DNA of 64,000 nt from Streptomyces collinus Tu 365 (GCF_000444875.1 NC_021985.1:4101535-4165534); one strand, 5' to 3'; numbered from the stretch's first letter, positions 24,547 through 32,637 are shown. The notes: generated by a model not told the origin, from the letters alone. Numbers and translations: made by a program.

Positions 24547-25140
24547 TCAGGTCAGCAGGTCGTCGACCTGCGCCTCGCCGACCCGGTAGCGGCGGGCGAT
24601 CTCCGCGCTGCAGTCGTCGGTGATGCGCTGCAGACGCTGGCGGCGCCGGGAGACCTCCTGCTCGTAGCGGACCAGCCGGCCCATCGCGGTGGTCAGTTCC
24701 AGGTCGGTCCGGGCCTCGAGGTCCGACAGCTCGACCTCGCCGAGCATGTCCGCGGCCAGCCGCCGGTACTCCTCGTTGTGCGGGGGACCGAGCGTGACGT
24801 GGCGGGCCGAGGAACGCTGGCGGGCCGGGGCGTCGGTGAGGATCTCCGGGAGCCGTTCCACCAGGGAGGCGTCCGCGGGCGCGGGCACCGCGGCCCGGCC
24901 GCGCCGCGCGAGCTCCGCGCGCAGGATGTCGATCCTCCCCTGGAGCAGCCGCCGCACATAGCTGAGATCCGCCTCGTCACGCTGCGCGTCGCGGCGCAGG
25001 GTGCGCAGTTCCGGCAGGCTCAGCGCGGACAGGTCGGGCTCCGGTGGGTCCGCGGGCAGCGAGGGGCCGGACGGTTCGTCGTCGCGCTGGGCGGGCGGGC
25101 GGTGCGTGTCCAGCCGATCGCTGGTACCCCGTGTGCTCAT
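24547..25140 (-). CDS. rsiG: RsiG, c-di-GMP-dependent anti-sigma factor for WhiG
   Basis: A 197-residue protein with two copies of the c-di-GMP-binding pattern E-x3-S-x2-R-x3-Q-x3-D. The first is E56-S60-R63-Q67-D71 within a helix. The second is E160-S164-R167-Q171-D175. That duplicated pattern is the published hallmark of Streptomyces RsiG, whose antiparallel coiled coil binds a c-di-GMP dimer and then sequesters the sporulation sigma factor WhiG. The N-terminal 35 residues are disordered. It is monocistronic, and dtd starts divergently 159 bases away. Confidence 0.92.
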   Translation of the reverse strand: MSTRGTSDRLDTHRPPAQRDDEPSGPSLPADPPEPDLSALSLPELRTLRRDAQRDEADLSYVRRLLQGRIDILRAELARRGRAAVPAPADASLVERLPEILTDAPARQRSSARHVTLGPPHNEEYRRLAADMLGEVELSDLEARTDLELTTAMGRLVRYEQEVSRRRQRLQRITDDCSAEIARRYRVGEAQVDDLLT

Positions 25141-25298
25141 GTGCGTGTGACCGTCCCCTCGACCAGCGTGTGACAGCATCGTGCCACCCCAAGTGGCCAC
25201 TATGTGACCGAGTGCCCCCGAACGGCCCACATGCGGGTTTAAGGCTCCATAATGGGCCGCCGCCGACCCCCGCCGGGCCACCCGGCATGATGGTCCGC

Positions 25299-25724
25299 AT
25301 GCGTGCGGTGGTGCAGAGGGTGGACGGCGCCAGTGTCGTCGTGGACGGCGAGACGGTGGGCGCGATCGAGGGCGAGGGCCTGTGCGTCCTGGTGGGGGTG
25401 ACCCACGAGGACACCAAGGAGAAGGCGGCCCAACTGGCCCGCAAACTCTGGTCGATCCGGATGCTGCGGGACGAGAGGTCGTGCAGCGACGTCGACGCGC
25501 CGCTGCTCGTCGTCAGCCAGTTCACCCTCTACGGCGACGCCCGCAAGGGCCGCCGCCCCACCTGGAACGCGGCCGCGCCCGGCGAGGTCGCCGAGCCTCT
25601 GGTCGACGAGGTGGTCGCGCAGCTGCGCGCCCTGGGCGCGACGGTGGCGACGGGCCGCTTCGGGGCCGCGATGCGGATGTCCCTGACGAACGACGGCCCG
25701 TTCACCGTCCTGCTGGAGATGTAG
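25299..25724 (+). CDS. dtd: D-aminoacyl-tRNA deacylase
   Basis: A 141-residue enzyme that removes D-amino acids (and glycine mischarged on tRNA-Ala) from tRNA. VVSQFTLYGDARKGRRPTW and the C-terminal LTNDGPFTVLLEM are the two conserved motifs forming the cross-subunit active site of the dimer. ATG 25299 gives the standard MRAVVQRV start; in-frame ATGs at 25287 and 25290 are possible. Confidence 0.93.
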   Translation: MRAVVQRVDGASVVVDGETVGAIEGEGLCVLVGVTHEDTKEKAAQLARKLWSIRMLRDERSCSDVDAPLLVVSQFTLYGDARKGRRPTWNAAAPGEVAEPLVDEVVAQLRALGATVATGRFGAAMRMSLTNDGPFTVLLEM

Positions 25725-25751
25725 CCCCGGGTCCGCCCGGGTCCGCCGGCC

Positions 25752-26717
25752 CTAGGGCTCGACGACCGTCTCCTGGGCGGCGGCCGTGTCACCGGCCACC
25801 AGCGGGGCGTCGGTCGGCACGTTCCGCTTGACCAGGGCGAGGGCCACCGGGCCCAGCTCGTGGTGGCGCGCCGACGTGGTGACGAACCCGATCTTGCGGC
25901 CGTCGGGGCCCTCGTCCGCGAGGCGGATCTCGGTGCCGTGGACCGGCAGGTGGACGTCGCTGCCGTCCAGGTGCAGGAAGACCAGGCGGCGGGGCGGCTT
26001 GCCCAGGTTCTGCACCCGGGCGACCGTCTCCTGGCCGCGGTAGCAGCCCTTCTGGAGGTGGACCGCGCTGCCGATCCAGCCCAGCTCGTGCGGGATCGTG
26101 CGGTGGTCGGTCTCGAAGCCGAGGCGGGGGCGGTGCTGCTCGACCCGCAGCGCCTCGTGGGCGAGCAGACCGGCGGCGGGCCCGGCAGCGGCCGCGAAGG
26201 ACTCCAGGTCGGCCCGGGGCAGGAAGAGGTCACGGCCGTACGCCGTCTCGCGTACGACGGCGTCCTCGGGGACCTCGGTGATCGAACCGGCCGGCAGGTG
26301 GACGACCGCGATGTCGGCGGTGCGGTCGGCGACCTCGACCCGGTAGAAGAACTTCATCGACTCCAGGTAGGCGATCAGCGCCTCCTCGGTGCCGGGCTCG
26401 ACGTGCGCCCAGGTCGTCGCGCCGTCGTCCACCAGGTACAGGGCGTGCTCGATGTGGCCGTTCGCGGACAGGATCAGCGCCTCGGTGGCCTGGCCCGCGG
26501 GCAGGTCGCTGACGTGCTGGGTGAGCAGCAGGTGCAGCCAGCTCAGCCGGTCCTCGCCGGAGACGGTGACCACGCCGCGGTGCGAGAGGTCGACGAAACC
26601 GTCGCCCCCGGCGAGGGCGCGCTGCTCGCGGAACAGGTCGCCGTAGTGGGCGGCGACGCCTTCGTCCACGCCCTCGGCGGGAACGGCGCCGGGCAGGGAC
26701 AGCAGGGGGCTCTTCAT
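25752..26717 (-). CDS. ygfZ: Folate-binding YgfZ family protein
   Basis: A 321-residue GcvT-like protein. The YgfZ signature K-G-C-Y-x-G-Q-E is present as QKGCYRGQETVARVQNLGKP. The family uses tetrahydrofolate and a reactive Cys to support repair or assembly of certain iron-sulfur enzymes. It starts 10 bases after the nur stop on the same strand, so it is the last gene of the nitrobindin-nur-ygfZ operon. It converges with dtd. Confidence 0.92.
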   Translation of the reverse strand: MKSPLLSLPGAVPAEGVDEGVAAHYGDLFREQRALAGGDGFVDLSHRGVVTVSGEDRLSWLHLLLTQHVSDLPAGQATEALILSANGHIEHALYLVDDGATTWAHVEPGTEEALIAYLESMKFFYRVEVADRTADIAVVHLPAGSITEVPEDAVVRETAYGRDLFLPRADLESFAAAAGPAAGLLAHEALRVEQHRPRLGFETDHRTIPHELGWIGSAVHLQKGCYRGQETVARVQNLGKPPRRLVFLHLDGSDVHLPVHGTEIRLADEGPDGRKIGFVTTSARHHELGPVALALVKRNVPTDAPLVAGDTAAAQETVVEP

Positions 26718-26727
26718 ACGGGCAAGC

Positions 26728-27165
26728 CTACGACGTGGTAGTTGAACTCTTCAGGGAGCAGTCCTTGCAGCGGCCGAAGATCGCGAAGTGCTTCATGTCG
26801 GTGTCGAACCCGAACCGCTCGCGCAGCTTGGCCGTGAAGTCGGCGGCCACCTCCACGTCCGCCTCGATGACGTTCTCGCAGTCGCGGCAGACCAGGTGCA
26901 GATGGTGGTGGCGGTCGGCGAGGTGGTAGGTGGGCGCCCCGTGGCCGAGGTGGGCGTGGCTGACCAGGCCCAGCTCCTCCAGCAGCTCCAGCGTGCGGTA
27001 GACGGTGGAGATGTTGACCCCCGACGCGGTCCTGCGCACCTCGCCTAGGATCGCGTCGGGGGTCGCGTGCTCCAGGGTGTCCACGGCTTCGAGCACGAGT
27101 TGCCGCTGCGGCGTCAGCCGGTAGCCGCGCTGCCTGAGGTCGCTCTTCCAGTCGGTGCTCACCAC
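26728..27165 (-). CDS. nur: Nur, nickel-responsive Fur family repressor
   Basis: A 145-residue Fur protein. Numbered from GTG 27165, the sequence places His at 33, 70, 72, 86, 88, 90 and 126. These are exactly the positions I recall as the two metal sites of S. coelicolor Nur (M-site 33/86/88/90; Ni-site 70/72/126). The winged helix is at about 10-80 (NISTVYRTLELLEELGLV) and the dimerisation domain at 85-140 with CRDC and CKDC pairs. Nur represses sodF and nickel uptake genes when nickel is present. A second GTG immediately follows the first; numbering supports the first. Confidence 0.92.
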   Translation of the reverse strand: MVSTDWKSDLRQRGYRLTPQRQLVLEAVDTLEHATPDAILGEVRRTASGVNISTVYRTLELLEELGLVSHAHLGHGAPTYHLADRHHHLHLVCRDCENVIEADVEVAADFTAKLRERFGFDTDMKHFAIFGRCKDCSLKSSTTTS

Positions 27166-27197
27166 ACCGGAAAGTCTAGAGCCACCCGGTGCGGGAC

Positions 27198-27773
27198 CTA
27201 CTTGAAGAACGCGATGCCGTCGTCCGGCATATCGTCGGGCAGGGCCTTCGCCCAGCGCTCGACATCTTCGGGGGTGACGACCTTCTTCAGGTGGGCCGAC
27301 ATGTAGGGGCGCAGCTCGACCTCGGGGGTCTGCTTCTCGCCGACCCACATGAGGTCGCTCTTGACGTAGCCGTACAGCCGCTTGCCGCCGGTGTACGGCT
27401 GGGAGGCCGCCGTGCGCGCCACCGCGTCGGTGACCAGGTCGATCTGCGGCTTCTTGGCGGCCATCTCGCCGTACCAGATCTCGATGACGCCGTCGTCGCG
27501 GGTCATCGTCACCTCGACCTTGCGGTCGGCGTCGATCCGCCAGAAGCCGGACTCCGACTCCAGGGGCCGGACCTTGTTGCCCTCGTTGTCCAGGACCCAG
27601 GTGTGCGAGCGGTACTCGAGGAAGTCCCGGCCGTCGTGGGTGAAGGTGACTTCCTGGCCGAAGTTGCACTTCTCGGAGCCGGGGAAGTCGTGGACGCCCG
27701 CACCGGCCCAGTTGCCGAGCAGGAAGGCCAGCGGGACGAGGTCCTTGTGCAGGTCGGACGGGATCTCGATCAT
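27198..27773 (-). CDS. Nitrobindin/THAP4 heme-binding beta-barrel family protein
   Basis: A 191-residue protein with the family signature GxWxGxG as LLGNWAGAGVHDFPG near the start, followed by beta strands of a ten-stranded lipocalin-like barrel (FLEYRSHTWVLDNEGNKV, RLYGYVKSDLMWVGEK). Nitrobindins carry ferric heme and act on peroxynitrite or bind NO. The proximal His is expected near the C-terminus; PYMSAHLKKV is the candidate but I cannot confirm it. It is in one operon with nur. Confidence 0.85.
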   Translation of the reverse strand: MIEIPSDLHKDLVPLAFLLGNWAGAGVHDFPGSEKCNFGQEVTFTHDGRDFLEYRSHTWVLDNEGNKVRPLESESGFWRIDADRKVEVTMTRDDGVIEIWYGEMAAKKPQIDLVTDAVARTAASQPYTGGKRLYGYVKSDLMWVGEKQTPEVELRPYMSAHLKKVVTPEDVERWAKALPDDMPDDGIAFFK

Positions 27774-27807
27774 GAGGAAAAGTTCCTGGTCGGTTCTTCG
27801 GGGATGC

Positions 27808-27906
27808 TCAGCGCTGGCCCTGGAACAGCTTCTTCACGGTCAGTCCGGCGAAGGCGAGAACGCCGACGCAGACCAGGACCAGCAGGGTTTCGAAGAAGAT
27901 CTCCAC
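27808..27906 (-). CDS. 32-residue single-TM peptide
   Basis: A short gene from GTG 27906 with AAGGAG 6 bases upstream. It reads EIFFETLLVLVCVGVLAF then AGLTVKKLFQGQR, a hydrophobic helix and a basic tail that should face the cytoplasm. It is the first gene of the operon leading into the nitrobindin-like gene, 34 bases downstream. No function is known to me. The good ribosome site and clean reading frame argue that it is translated. Confidence 0.6.
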   Translation of the reverse strand: MEIFFETLLVLVCVGVLAFAGLTVKKLFQGQR

Positions 27907-28036
27907 GGGTGCTCCTTGAGCGAGGGTGGGCGTACGACAGAGCCGGGGCCCAGCTTACGCGGCCCGGGCTCCGGGCTCCTTCCGAGGTAGGCCCTCGGGG
28001 CTCCGCCGCCGGCCGGCCGCGGATTACGATGCGGGC

Positions 28037-28399
28037 ATGGCGAAGAAGCTCGTGATCAAGGTGACGGCGGGGGCCGATGCCCCCGAGCGCTGCTCGCAGG
28101 CGTTCACGGTGGCGGCGGTCGCCGTGGCCAGTGGGGTCGAGGTCTCGCTGTGGCTGACCGGGGAGTCCTCGTGGTTCGCGCTGCCGGGGCGGGCCGCCGA
28201 GTTCGAGCTGCCGCACGCCGCGCCGCTGCCGGACCTGCTCGACTCGATCCTCGCGGCCGGCCGCGTCACCCTGTGCACGCAGTGCGCCGCCCGGCGCGAG
28301 ATCACCGAGAAGGACGTCCTGGAGGGCGTACGGATCGCGGGCGCGCAGGTCTTCGTGCAGGAGGCCCTGGGGGACGGGACGCAGGCGCTCGTCTACTGA
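28037..28399 (+). CDS. DsrE family protein
   Basis: A 120-residue protein with DsrE/DsrF-like alternation (KLVIKVTAGADAPERCSQAF, VASGVEVSLWLTGESSWF, then VTLCTQCAARREITEKDVLE). The CTQC pair in the third block is where sulfur-relay members carry a reactive Cys. A role in sulfur handling fits the sulfurtransferase operon 1 kb away, but that link is inference. ATG 28037 is chosen over the longer frame. It is convergent with the DUF3099 gene. Confidence 0.78.
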   Translation: MAKKLVIKVTAGADAPERCSQAFTVAAVAVASGVEVSLWLTGESSWFALPGRAAEFELPHAAPLPDLLDSILAAGRVTLCTQCAARREITEKDVLEGVRIAGAQVFVQEALGDGTQALVY

Positions 28400-28448
28400 G
28401 CCGCGCCCGCTGAACGGCGCCCGCCGGGCCGCATCCTGAGGCCGTGTC

Positions 28449-28712
28449 CTAGGAGCGGGGGCGCTTCTTGCCGTCCAGCTCGTCCCACCACTCGTCGGAC
28501 TCCGGGTCGCCCGAGGGGTCGTCCCACCAGCGGTCCTCCGGACCGCGCCGGTTGGCGACCATCGCGGCCACGGGCGGGATGAGCATGGCCACCACGCACA
28601 TGCCGACGGCCGCCGGCACCGACCAGATGCGCACGACGGCCCACGCCAGGACGAAGAGGCCGATGCAGATCCCCATCATGGCGAAGTACAGGTGCCGCCG
28701 CCGGGCGTACAT
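28449..28712 (-). CDS. DUF3099 family membrane protein
   Basis: An 87-residue protein with an N-terminal basic MYARRRHLYF, two helices (GICIGLFVLAWAVVRIW and AVGMCVVAMLIPPVAAMV) and an acidic Trp-rich tail (RGPEDRWWDDPSGDPESDEW). This is the usual DUF3099 layout in actinobacteria; function is unknown. Confidence 0.8.
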   Translation of the reverse strand: MYARRRHLYFAMMGICIGLFVLAWAVVRIWSVPAAVGMCVVAMLIPPVAAMVANRRGPEDRWWDDPSGDPESDEWWDELDGKKRPRS

Positions 28713-28775
28713 GAGTACAGGGTAGGTCGGCCGGGGCCGGAGGGCCTCACCACGGACGGGACGGGGCGGGGCAGG

Positions 28776-28825
28776 CCGAAGGGCCGCACCCCGAGGCGTC
28801 CAACCCGGTGGGTGCGGCCCTTCGG
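28776..28825 (-). terminator. Strong terminator of the sulfurtransferase operon
   Basis: A perfect 16-bp stem (CCGAAGGGCCGCACCC at 28776-28791 with its complement at 28810-28825) and an 18-base loop, 15 bases after the DUF1416 stop codon. Confidence 0.9.
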
Positions 28826-28840
28826 ACGCGCTGATCCTGC

Positions 28841-29128
28841 TCAGACCGCGATCGCGACCTCCGCGAGGCCGCCCTGCTGGGCGACGACCGTGCGGTCGGC
28901 GGTGGCGCCGGGGACGAGGGCGCGCAGCGTCCAGGTGCCCTCGGCCGCGTAGAAGCGGAACTGTCCCGTCGCGGAGGTGGGGACCTCCGCGGTGAACTCG
29001 CCCGTCGAGTCGAGCAGACGGACGTAGCCCGTCACCGGCTCGCCGTCGCGGGTCACCTGGCCCTGGATGGTCGTCTCACCGGGCTTGATCGTCGAGGCGT
29101 CCGGGCCGCCGGCCTTAGCTCCGCACAT
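28841..29128 (-). CDS. DUF1416 family protein
   Basis: A 95-residue protein starting MCGAKAGGPDAS, then ETTIQGQVTRDGEPVTGYVR and GQFRFYAAEGTWTLRALVPG. It looks like a small beta-sandwich (carboxypeptidase-regulatory-like) domain. In actinobacteria DUF1416 regularly follows the thiosulfate sulfurtransferase gene, as here with a 44-base gap. The conserved N-terminal Cys could take part in sulfur transfer, which is inference. Confidence 0.88.
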   Translation of the reverse strand: MCGAKAGGPDASTIKPGETTIQGQVTRDGEPVTGYVRLLDSTGEFTAEVPTSATGQFRFYAAEGTWTLRALVPGATADRTVVAQQGGLAEVAIAV

Positions 29129-29172
29129 GTGTCTCTCCTGAGGGGTCTGACCGGGAAGGTCGGTCGGATGGG

Positions 29173-30018
29173 TTACTTGCCGGCGCCGAGCTCGATCGGC
29201 ACGCCGACGAGGGAGCCGTACTCGGTCCAGGAGCCGTCGTAGTTCTTGACGTTCTCCACGCCGAGCAGCTCGTGCAGGACGAACCAGGTCAGGGCGGAGC
29301 GCTCACCGATGCGGCAGTAGGCGATCGTGTCCTTGGCGAGGTCCACGTCCTCGTCGGCGTAGAGCGCCTTGAGCTCGTCGTCCGACTTGAAGGTGCCGTC
29401 GTCGTTGGCGTTCTTCGACCACGGGATGTTGCGGGCGGTGGGCACGTGGCCCGGGCGCTGCGACTGCTCCTGCGGCAGGTGCGCCGGGGCGAGCAGCTTG
29501 CCGGAGAACTCGTCGGGCGAACGGACGTCGACCAGGTTCTGCGCGCCGATCGCGGCGACGACGTCGTCGCGGAAGGCGCGGATCGAGGTGTCCTGCGCCT
29601 TGGCCTTGTAGTCGGTCGTGGCGCGCTCGGGGACCTCGGTGCCGTCGACCAGCTCGCGGGCGTCCAGCTCCCACTTCTTGCGGCCGCCGTCGAGGAGCTT
29701 CACGCTGTCGTGGCCGTACAGCTTGAAGTACCAGTAGGCGTAGGACGCGAACCAGTTGTTGTTGCCGCCGTAGAGGATCACCAGCGTGTCGTTGGCGATG
29801 CCCTTCTTCGACAGGAGCTTCTCGAAGCCCTCCTGGTCGATGAAGTCACGGCGGACCGGGTCCTGGAGATCCTTGGTCCAGTCGATGCGGATCGCGTTCT
29901 TGATGTGGTTCTTCTCGTAGGCGGACGTGTCCTCGTCCACCTCGACGATGGCGACGTTCGGGTCGTCCAGGTGGTCCTGGACCCAGTCTGCGTCGACGAG
30001 GACGTCGCTGCGACTCAT
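29173..30018 (-). CDS. Thiosulfate sulfurtransferase (two-domain rhodanese)
   Basis: A 281-residue protein with two rhodanese domains. The inactive N-terminal domain covers about 5-125 (LYGGNNNWFASYAYWYFKLY), and the active C-terminal domain has catalytic Cys in AYCRIGERSALTWF (residue about 233). It moves sulfane sulfur from thiosulfate to thiols or cyanide. Actinobacterial members are often labelled SseA or CysA. It is first in an operon with DUF1416 and is preceded by a Cys-containing leader peptide. Confidence 0.93.
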   Translation of the reverse strand: MSRSDVLVDADWVQDHLDDPNVAIVEVDEDTSAYEKNHIKNAIRIDWTKDLQDPVRRDFIDQEGFEKLLSKKGIANDTLVILYGGNNNWFASYAYWYFKLYGHDSVKLLDGGRKKWELDARELVDGTEVPERATTDYKAKAQDTSIRAFRDDVVAAIGAQNLVDVRSPDEFSGKLLAPAHLPQEQSQRPGHVPTARNIPWSKNANDDGTFKSDDELKALYADEDVDLAKDTIAYCRIGERSALTWFVLHELLGVENVKNYDGSWTEYGSLVGVPIELGAGK

Positions 30019-30154
30019 GCTCTTTCTCCTCCGGGGCAGTTACGGCGGGGCGTGCAGATAGAGAAGGTGCGCGCTCGGAAGACGAGCGGTCACACGGGTG
30101 CCCTTGACGCAGGGCGGCTGAGAGACGCGGAGGCGCGTGGGCGTCCGCTCGGAG

Positions 30155-30235
30155 TCAGAAGGGGCGACAGAGCATGGCGGCAACGCGGCACAGGTCCACT
30201 GCCCGCCGCTTCGTGAGGTCCGCCTGTCGCTTCAT
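30155..30235 (-). CDS. Cys-containing leader peptide (Ms5788A-like), 26 residues
   Basis: A 26-codon ORF from ATG 30235 whose core LTKRRAVDLCRVAAMLCRP fits the Ms5788A-type leader found upstream of mycobacterial and Streptomyces sulfurtransferases. Cys codons lie at positions 16 and 23, near the end of the ORF. In the mycobacterial case, slow translation of the Cys codons when cysteine is short lets the downstream sulfur gene be expressed; the same attenuation is likely here. The ORF ends 136 bases before the sulfurtransferase start. Confidence 0.85.
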   Translation of the reverse strand: MKRQADLTKRRAVDLCRVAAMLCRPF

Positions 30236-30242
30236 GGTCCCG

Positions 30243-30295
30243 ATCGTAGGGACGTACGGGCGGGCGTGTCACCGGCGTGTCGCATCATGAGACAC
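30243..30295 (-). promoter_or_regulatory. Promoter and palindrome for the leader/sulfurtransferase operon
   Basis: On the minus strand a -35-like TGACAC (30271-30266), a 17-base spacer and TACGAT (30248-30243) lie 7 bases before the leader ATG, so that transcript is probably leaderless. A 19-bp palindrome at 30277-30295 (GTGTCTCAT, G, ATGCGACAC on the minus strand; 8 of 9 arm positions match) sits just upstream of the -35. That position suits an activator or an upstream operator. Confidence 0.6.
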
Positions 30296-30480
30296 GATCG
30301 TCCGGATAATGGGATACGAAAGCGCCCGGGGCGTCGTTCGACGGCCACCGGGCGCCTGTGTCGGTCAGGGCTTCTGCGGTGCGGACGCGGGCGTCTCGCC
30401 TGTCGGACGTCCGCCGTTCACCGGCGGCCCCGCCCGTCTGCCGGCCGGTTCCGCACCGGCCCCGTGGCTGCCCCGCCCGA

Positions 30481-31218
30481 CTACCCCGCGAGCTTGACGC
30501 CCGAACCCTTCACGCTGATCTCCACGCCGTCCGGGGCGGCCTGCACCTTGTCCAGCTTGATGCCGCCGGGGAGCTGGTCGATGGCCTGCTGGAAGTCGGT
30601 GATCTCGCGGATACGGCCCTCGGCGATGGGGGCACCGCCCAGCTTGGGCAGGGCGTCGGCCTGCACCTTGACCTTGTCGTTCTCGACGGTGACCGTGCTG
30701 AGGACGTAGACCGGCTTGGGCAGCCTGGTGCCGAGCACGGTGGCGTCGACCGCGACCTTGATCTTGCCGTTGCCGCCGTCGGAGAGGCCGACGACCCGGG
30801 CCGTGACGCCCGGCGCGACCTGGGTCGGCTGGGACTTGGCGGTCTTGAGCAGCTCGTCGTAGGCGATCGTCGCGGTGCCGGTGGCGGTGGAGGCGGTCGC
30901 GGAGCTGTAGTCGCCGGAGAAGTCGACGCCCTTCATGTCGGCCGTGAGGTCGTCGATCCGGATGGTCCTGCCGCCGGTGCCGGTGGCCGCCTCGTAGTTC
31001 TTGATGCCGACCTGGACGTCGTCCAGGGAGCCGCTCGCGACCTGGGTGAGGAAGGGGAAGCCCTTGATGTTCACGTCCGGGGTGGACGCCAAATTCTCGG
31101 TGTTCCGCAGCTTGTCCGCGGCCTCGTTCTCGGCGAAGTGCACGGCCACCCGGTCCGCGATCACGAACAGGCCGCCCAGGATCACGACGAGGATCAGGAG
31201 TATTCGCAGGGCACGCAT
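30481..31218 (-). CDS. DUF2993 (LmeA-like) secreted or anchored lipid-binding protein
   Basis: A 245-residue protein. The N-terminal hydrophobic ILLILVVILGGLFVIADRVA is a signal anchor. GFPFLTQVASGSLDDVQVGI and the later VTARVVGLSDGGNGKIKVAV and LPKPVYVLSTVTVENDKVKV form the DUF2993 repeated beta pattern related to SMP/BPI-type lipid binders. The mycobacterial relative LmeA works in lipomannan maturation in the periplasm. Here the role is unknown. A terminator separates it from the upstream membrane gene. Confidence 0.8.
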   Translation of the reverse strand: MRALRILLILVVILGGLFVIADRVAVHFAENEAADKLRNTENLASTPDVNIKGFPFLTQVASGSLDDVQVGIKNYEAATGTGGRTIRIDDLTADMKGVDFSGDYSSATASTATGTATIAYDELLKTAKSQPTQVAPGVTARVVGLSDGGNGKIKVAVDATVLGTRLPKPVYVLSTVTVENDKVKVQADALPKLGGAPIAEGRIREITDFQQAIDQLPGGIKLDKVQAAPDGVEISVKGSGVKLAG

Positions 31219-31330
31219 GAGGAGTTCCCCCGGGTCGGCAGTGGTGTACGGCTACGTCACGGTAACCCTGCGGGGAGCGGCCGGGAGGTTTTGTGGATCA
31301 CTTGTGACAGGGCGGCCGCGCCGGGCCGGC

Positions 31331-31358
31331 CCGGGCCGGCCCTTAAGGACCGGCCCGG
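31331..31358 (-). terminator. Terminator after the moaD/membrane-protein operon
   Basis: CCGGGCCGG (31331-31339) pairs with CCGGCCCGG (31350-31358). The loop CCCTTAAGGA is itself self-complementary. It is 9 bases past the stop codon at 31368. Confidence 0.75.
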
Positions 31359-31367
31359 AGAGCCGGC

Positions 31368-32633
31368 CTAGCCCAGGGCGCGTCCCAGGACCCACACCAC
31401 CGGCGCCGCCGCCGCCAGCGGCAGCGCCACGCCCGCCGTGAAGTGGACGAAGCGCGAGGGGTAGTCGTAGGCGGCCACCCGGTGGCCGACCAGCGCGCAG
31501 ACCGCGGCCGCCGCGCCCAGGGCGGCGCCCTTGGCGCCGAAGCCGGTCATACCGCCCACGGCGATGCCCGCGCCGGCGGCGGCGAGCAGCGCGACCACGA
31601 GCGAGGCCGGGGTGGGCAGCGGCAGGGCGCGGGCCAGGACCGCCACGGCGACCGCGGCCGCGCCGACCGACACCGCGTGCGGGGCGGCGGCCAGATAGCC
31701 CGTCGCGAGGACCGCGAGGGACGAGGAGGCGACGGTCGCCATCAGGCCGTACATGCGCTCGTCGGGGGAGGCGTGCGAGCGCAGCTGGAGGACGAGCGAC
31801 AGCAGGACCCAGACGCCGAGCGGGCCGAGGATCGCGACCGGCGCGTGCGCGCGGCCCGCGGCGAGGACCGCCACGTCGGCGGTGAGCGCACCCAGGAAGG
31901 CCAGCGCGATGCCCTGGCGGGCGGGCCACATGCCGTTCAGGCGGAACCAGCCGGCGGCGGTCACGGCCTGGAGCAGCACCAGCGGCACGACGAGGGCGTA
32001 CGAGCCGAGGGGGGCCGTCACGGCGAGCAGCAGGCCGAGCCCGGCGGTGAGCAGCGCGGGCTGCATACCGGGGTCGATGATCGGGGAGCGGCCCTCCAGG
32101 CGGGCCCGCTGGGCGTCGGTGATCCGGGAGTTCCCGGCGAGGGTGGCGGGCCCGTACTCGGCGACCGGCTCGGCGGCGGCTTCCGGCCCGGCGGCGCCCT
32201 CCGGTGCCTGGTGGGGCCGGGGTTCGGGGGCCGGCGCGGGCGGCGTGTACGGCTCCTGCGGGGGCAGGTACGCCGTCTCGGCCGCCCGGACCTGCGCCTG
32301 GGACTGCGTCTCCCAGGTGCGGCCCTGCCACTGCTGGGTGTGCTGCGGGTCGTGGCCGGCCTGCGGGTACGGCTCGGCGTACGGCTGCTGCCCGTACGGG
32401 TCGTGCCCGGCCCGGCCGTAAGGGGCCTGGTCGTACCCCGCCCGGGCCTCACCGGGCCACGGCTGCGCCGCCTGCTGCTGGTGCGGCTGCGCCTGGTGCC
32501 CGCCCTGATACGGCTGGTGCTGCTGGTTGTGGTGCTGCTGGTGCTGCTGGTGAGCCTGGTCCCCGTAAGGGTCGTACGCCTGGTGCCCGTCGTAACCCTC
32601 GTACGGCCCGCCCTGGTACGGCTGGTCGCTCAT
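31368..32633 (-). CDS. Polytopic membrane protein with a Gln/His/Tyr-rich N-terminal tail
   Basis: A 421-residue protein. Residues 1-170 are disordered, with YQGGPYEGYDGHQAYDPYGD and a run of His and Gln around residues 28-50, then Pro/Ala-rich sequence. Residues about 190-421 contain about 9-10 hydrophobic helices (TAGLGLLLAVTAPLGSYALV, VLLSLVLQLRS and others). No transporter motif was recognised. The His-rich tail could bind metal. Its start is 4 bases after the moaD stop, so the two are likely coupled. Function is unknown. Confidence 0.7.
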   Translation of the reverse strand: MSDQPYQGGPYEGYDGHQAYDPYGDQAHQQHQQHHNQQHQPYQGGHQAQPHQQQAAQPWPGEARAGYDQAPYGRAGHDPYGQQPYAEPYPQAGHDPQHTQQWQGRTWETQSQAQVRAAETAYLPPQEPYTPPAPAPEPRPHQAPEGAAGPEAAAEPVAEYGPATLAGNSRITDAQRARLEGRSPIIDPGMQPALLTAGLGLLLAVTAPLGSYALVVPLVLLQAVTAAGWFRLNGMWPARQGIALAFLGALTADVAVLAAGRAHAPVAILGPLGVWVLLSLVLQLRSHASPDERMYGLMATVASSSLAVLATGYLAAAPHAVSVGAAAVAVAVLARALPLPTPASLVVALLAAAGAGIAVGGMTGFGAKGAALGAAAAVCALVGHRVAAYDYPSRFVHFTAGVALPLAAAAPVVWVLGRALG

Positions 32634-32637
32634 CGCC

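Noticed and set aside
23179..25173. 664-codon plus-strand ORF
   Set aside because: It is the complement of the Eis-like gene and rsiG, both with conserved motifs; it has no recognisable domain.
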